Below are positions 61,859 through 64,000 of a stretch of 64,000 nt of DNA, in pieces. The stretch is taken from NCBI GenBank assembly GCA_963976435.1, contig CAXBKQ010000003.1:62001-126000 (forward strand). The letters are read 5' to 3'. Under the pieces are notes generated by a model, which worked only from the letters and a program-made list of their open reading frames with translations, was not told the origin of the DNA and made no database searches. A program made the translations under genes and the position numbers. Every line of letters starts with the position of its first letter. Position 1 is the stretch's first letter. The DNA comes from CAKZNE01 sp963976435 (lineage in GTDB: Bacteria; Bacteroidota; Bacteroidia; Flavobacteriales; Schleiferiaceae).

Positions 61859-62055
61859 TAACCATAGCAGAATTTCAAAATGTAAATGATGCTTATATTT
61901 TGAAAACCAGAATTGAATCTGAAGGAATTCGCGTTTATCTGCAAGATGAAAACGTAAATAATATCCTTTCCGCTTTTAGCTTTGCCAGTGTGAAATTACA
62001 GGTAAGCCTAAACGATTCATTTAGGGTTATGGATATTTTGTATGAAGAGAACTAG
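61846..62055 (+). CDS. DUF2007 small protein
   Basis: 69 aa, matching the DUF2007 putative signal-transducing family: IAEFQNVNDAYILKTRIESE, GIRVYLQDENVNNIL and KLQVSLNDSFRVMDIL, a ferredoxin-like fold. Its ligand or partner is unknown. It overlaps the gldD end by 13 bp, so it is the last gene of a mutY-ssb-gldE-gldD-DUF2007 run, making a link to gliding worth considering. Confidence 0.88.
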   Translation: MAELVTIAEFQNVNDAYILKTRIESEGIRVYLQDENVNNILSAFSFASVKLQVSLNDSFRVMDILYEEN

Positions 62056-62100
62056 GATTTCTTTCCTGAATGAGTTTCAATCCAAACCAAGTCTAAAGGC

Positions 62101-63129
62101 TTAATTTTTTTGTTTAAGCTTATCCTTAGCAATAATCTGAGCCAAAGCAAAAAATTGCAAACCAAAAATAAATGTCCCTAAAAGCAAATGGCTGGGTTGT
62201 GCAAATTGGGGCATATTAAAATAACTCAATATTATTCCAAGCATAATTTCTAAGCCAATAAGAGCTAGAATCCAATTGAATAACTTAAATCCTAATTCTT
62301 TTTTCCGATTGAGTTTCCAAAGCCAAAAATTGAGAAGAACAATGGCGATAGAAAAGGATCTATGGAAATAAAACTTCCAGTCCAAGCCCTTAATCCATTC
62401 CTTCCTTTCAAGTCCATCATGATTAAAATGGTCTATTTGTTCCCTAATTTGGGTGCCGCTAATAATTTGAATTATAGTCAGTAATAATGAAATAGCCAAA
62501 AGCCATTTAAAGCCATTTAAGGCTTCTTTTTGTGAAAAGGATTTAGGATTACTGCGAATTAAGATTAAACAAAGAATAGCAACAATGAGGAGGGCTCCCA
62601 TCATATGAATGGTTATGCTTCCAGGCACAAGATTACCATCTACAACCAGCTTACCTAGCCAGGCCTCAAATCCGAGCATAAATAATCCTAAAAAGGAAAG
62701 TATAAACATTTTCCAATCCCTTTTTAAATAGAAAAGAGAAAGTACAAAAAGCATAAACATAGGTAGGCCAGAAAGAGCACCGAAAAGACGATTTATATAT
62801 TCTGTCCAGGTATGAAAAGGGTTAAAATGAGCATAGTCATGTTTGGTATAGGCTTGCCAATTAGACTCATCATAAAAGTTGGAACTGGTGAAATCTGAAC
62901 TCGCTAATCTCAAAGTTTCATCAACAATTATTATTTGCCCTTTTTTAAATTCTCTATGAGCTTGCCATTCCAATTGAGATCTTTCAGTAGGTGGAATTAA
63001 ATAGCCAAAACATTTTGGCCAATCTGGGCAACCCATTCCAGAGCCAGTCATGCGTACAACACTACCGGCAATTATCACCAAATAAATTAAAACCAGTTCA
63101 ATTCTGGCAAGCTTGGAAAACCATTTCAT
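62101..63129 (-). CDS. ctaA: Heme A synthase (COX15/CtaA family)
   Basis: 342-aa membrane protein that oxidises heme O to heme A for aa3-type cytochrome oxidase. Eight helices are visible. Heme-ligand histidines occur in the TM segments (WQAHREFKKG, YAHFNPFHTWTEYINR, ITIHMMGALLIVAIL, WKFYFHRSFSIAIVLL), with the first-loop GSGMGCPDWPKCFG cysteine pair. A complete promoter lies directly upstream, only 7 nt from the start. Confidence 0.92.
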   Translation of the reverse strand: MKWFSKLARIELVLIYLVIIAGSVVRMTGSGMGCPDWPKCFGYLIPPTERSQLEWQAHREFKKGQIIIVDETLRLASSDFTSSNFYDESNWQAYTKHDYAHFNPFHTWTEYINRLFGALSGLPMFMLFVLSLFYLKRDWKMFILSFLGLFMLGFEAWLGKLVVDGNLVPGSITIHMMGALLIVAILCLILIRSNPKSFSQKEALNGFKWLLAISLLLTIIQIISGTQIREQIDHFNHDGLERKEWIKGLDWKFYFHRSFSIAIVLLNFWLWKLNRKKELGFKLFNWILALIGLEIMLGIILSYFNMPQFAQPSHLLLGTFIFGLQFFALAQIIAKDKLKQKN

Positions 63130-63136
63130 AGAAGCA

Positions 63137-63164
63137 CAAATTTAAGCTTTGTCAGACTATTCAA
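63137..63164 (-). promoter_or_regulatory. Full promoter of heme A synthase, near-leaderless
   Basis: On the minus strand TTG (63164-63162), 17 nt, TAAATTTG (63144-63137). The -7 box ends 7 nt before the ATG at 63129, so transcription should begin at or within a few bases of the start codon. Confidence 0.6.
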
Positions 63165-63276
63165 GATCATAGAATCATCCTAAATAATTGGTTGATAAAA
63201 TGTTTTTCCTGACCCTTTTTTTTTAGTCTATTCCAAAAGTCCTTAAGTTAAATTGCAAATTCTAAATTTTAGAAGG

Positions 63277-64000
63277 ATGGCGAAAGAATCAATTAATAAG
63301 AATGTATTAGCCTGGTTGGTCTTTGTGATATTAGCATTGATTTGGGGAAGCTCTTTTAAACTGATGAAATTAGGTTTGCATTCCTTTTCGTATTCGCAAA
63401 TTGGAATGATAAGAATTTCTTTGGCCTTCCTATTCACCGTTATAATTGGATTTAAATATTTCAAATTCTTAACTAAAAAGAACTGGTTCCCATTATTTAT
63501 TGTCGGAATTTTTGGAAATGGACTTCCCTATGTTCTATTTCCTTTGGCCGTAAGTAAAATTGATAGCTCCCTGGTTGGAATTTTAAATTCCCTGGTGCCT
63601 ATGTTTACCTTAATTATCGGGTTAATTTGGTTTCGATTAAGGATAAAATGGGTGGGAATTCTTGGAATTTGTCTCGGCCTTGTTGGAGCAATTTGGCTTT
63701 TAATGCCAGGCTTAAAAATTGATCCTAAGACCTTAATTTATGGATCATATCCCATCCTCGCTACTATCTGTTATGCAATTTCTATTAATACCATAAATAG
63801 CAAACTCAAAGATTTGGGGTCTATGCAAATTACCCTTTTGAGCCTTCTTTTTTGTGGTGTTCCAGCAATTTTATATGTGCTAAGCACCGACTTTTTGTAT
63901 ATAATGGCCAATGATGAAATGGCATGGGAAAGCTTTTCCTATGTTTTAATTTTAGGAGTGGTGGGCTCCAGTTTGGCAATTATTTTGTTCAACTATATGA
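63277..64000 (+). CDS. EamA/DMT-family transporter (partial)
   Basis: Starts ATG at 63277 with AGAAGG just upstream and is cut by the window end after 241 codons. About seven or eight hydrophobic helices are visible, with VILALIWGSSFKLMK near the start, SLVGILNSLVPMFTLIIGLI in the fourth helix region and LGICLGLVGAIWLLMPG after it, the pattern of EamA-type metabolite exporters. Substrate unknown. Divergent from heme A synthase across a 147-bp spacer. Confidence 0.88.
   Translation, partial: MAKESINKNVLAWLVFVILALIWGSSFKLMKLGLHSFSYSQIGMIRISLAFLFTVIIGFKYFKFLTKKNWFPLFIVGIFGNGLPYVLFPLAVSKIDSSLVGILNSLVPMFTLIIGLIWFRLRIKWVGILGICLGLVGAIWLLMPGLKIDPKTLIYGSYPILATICYAISINTINSKLKDLGSMQITLLSLLFCGVPAILYVLSTDFLYIMANDEMAWESFSYVLILGVVGSSLAIILFNYM

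Noticed and set aside
63243..63464. Minus-strand frame at the EamA gene start
   Set aside because: It is antisense to the transporter, whose signature helices and start with AGAAGG are much better supported.

Overview
The window looks like chromosomal DNA of a gliding-capable member of the Bacteroidota, most likely order Flavobacteriales. The DNA is AT-rich. It holds the gliding genes gldE and gldD next to mutY and ssb, two proteins ending in type IX secretion (T9SS) sorting-like domains, a TSP3-repeat/OmpA-domain outer-membrane protein, and many promoter-like sequences of the Bacteroidota type (TAnnTTTG at -7). Several genes start with TTG or GTG and show little Shine-Dalgarno signal. Coding density is very high. 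I see no insertion sequence, prophage, CRISPR array or integrase.

Layout: 1-2210 is the end of tig followed by clpP and clpX (protein quality control). 2207-7941 (minus) holds folA, thyA, a nucleoside transporter with an added periplasmic domain, a bifunctional-nuclease-family protein and etfA/etfB. 8096-12628 (plus) holds the pyruvate dehydrogenase E1 beta gene, a membrane pyrophosphatase with an unusual C-terminal tail, and a methyltransferase. 12625-21231 is mostly minus: an O-antigen ligase-like protein, a deoxynucleoside kinase, a secreted propeller-like protein overlapping a GH3-family gene, DUF2797 (plus strand), an LPG-synthase-type flippase-like protein, a queuosine-precursor transporter and sppA. 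21251-28208 holds folK with a second deoxynucleoside kinase, the OmpA-family protein, two methyltransferases, mutS, tRNA-Gly(GCC) and tRNA-Leu(TAA).

28256-38010 holds a lipoprotein, corA, a secreted endonuclease-like protein, the dinB/dnaE-type pair (probable error-prone repair), waaA and an outer-membrane protein. 38078-43619 is a five-gene sugar-nucleotide operon (DegT aminotransferase, ugd, UDP-xylose synthase, galE, rfbB). 43709-55104 holds a large T9SS-type secreted protein, a lipoprotein, an O-methyltransferase, an M16 protease, a compact four-gene periplasmic oxidoreductase operon (Gluconate_2-dh3, GMC, YVTN propeller, cytochrome c) and an S9 peptidase. 55209-64000 holds trmL, rng, a 29-residue AURKAIP1/COX24-type basic protein, a TPR protein, an HU gene, then mutY-ssb-gldE-gldD-DUF2007, heme A synthase and the start of an EamA transporter.

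The functional themes are deoxynucleotide/folate supply (folA, thyA, folK, a nucleoside transporter, two deoxynucleoside kinases), DNA repair (mutS, mutY, dinB, dnaE, ssb), envelope polysaccharide precursors and T9SS/gliding. Most of the window is core-genome content. The least explained parts are the pyrophosphatase tail, the transporter's N-terminal domain, the GMC/propeller/cytochrome operon and the GH3/propeller pair. Assignments rest on reading the sequence and recalled family motifs; no database search was run.
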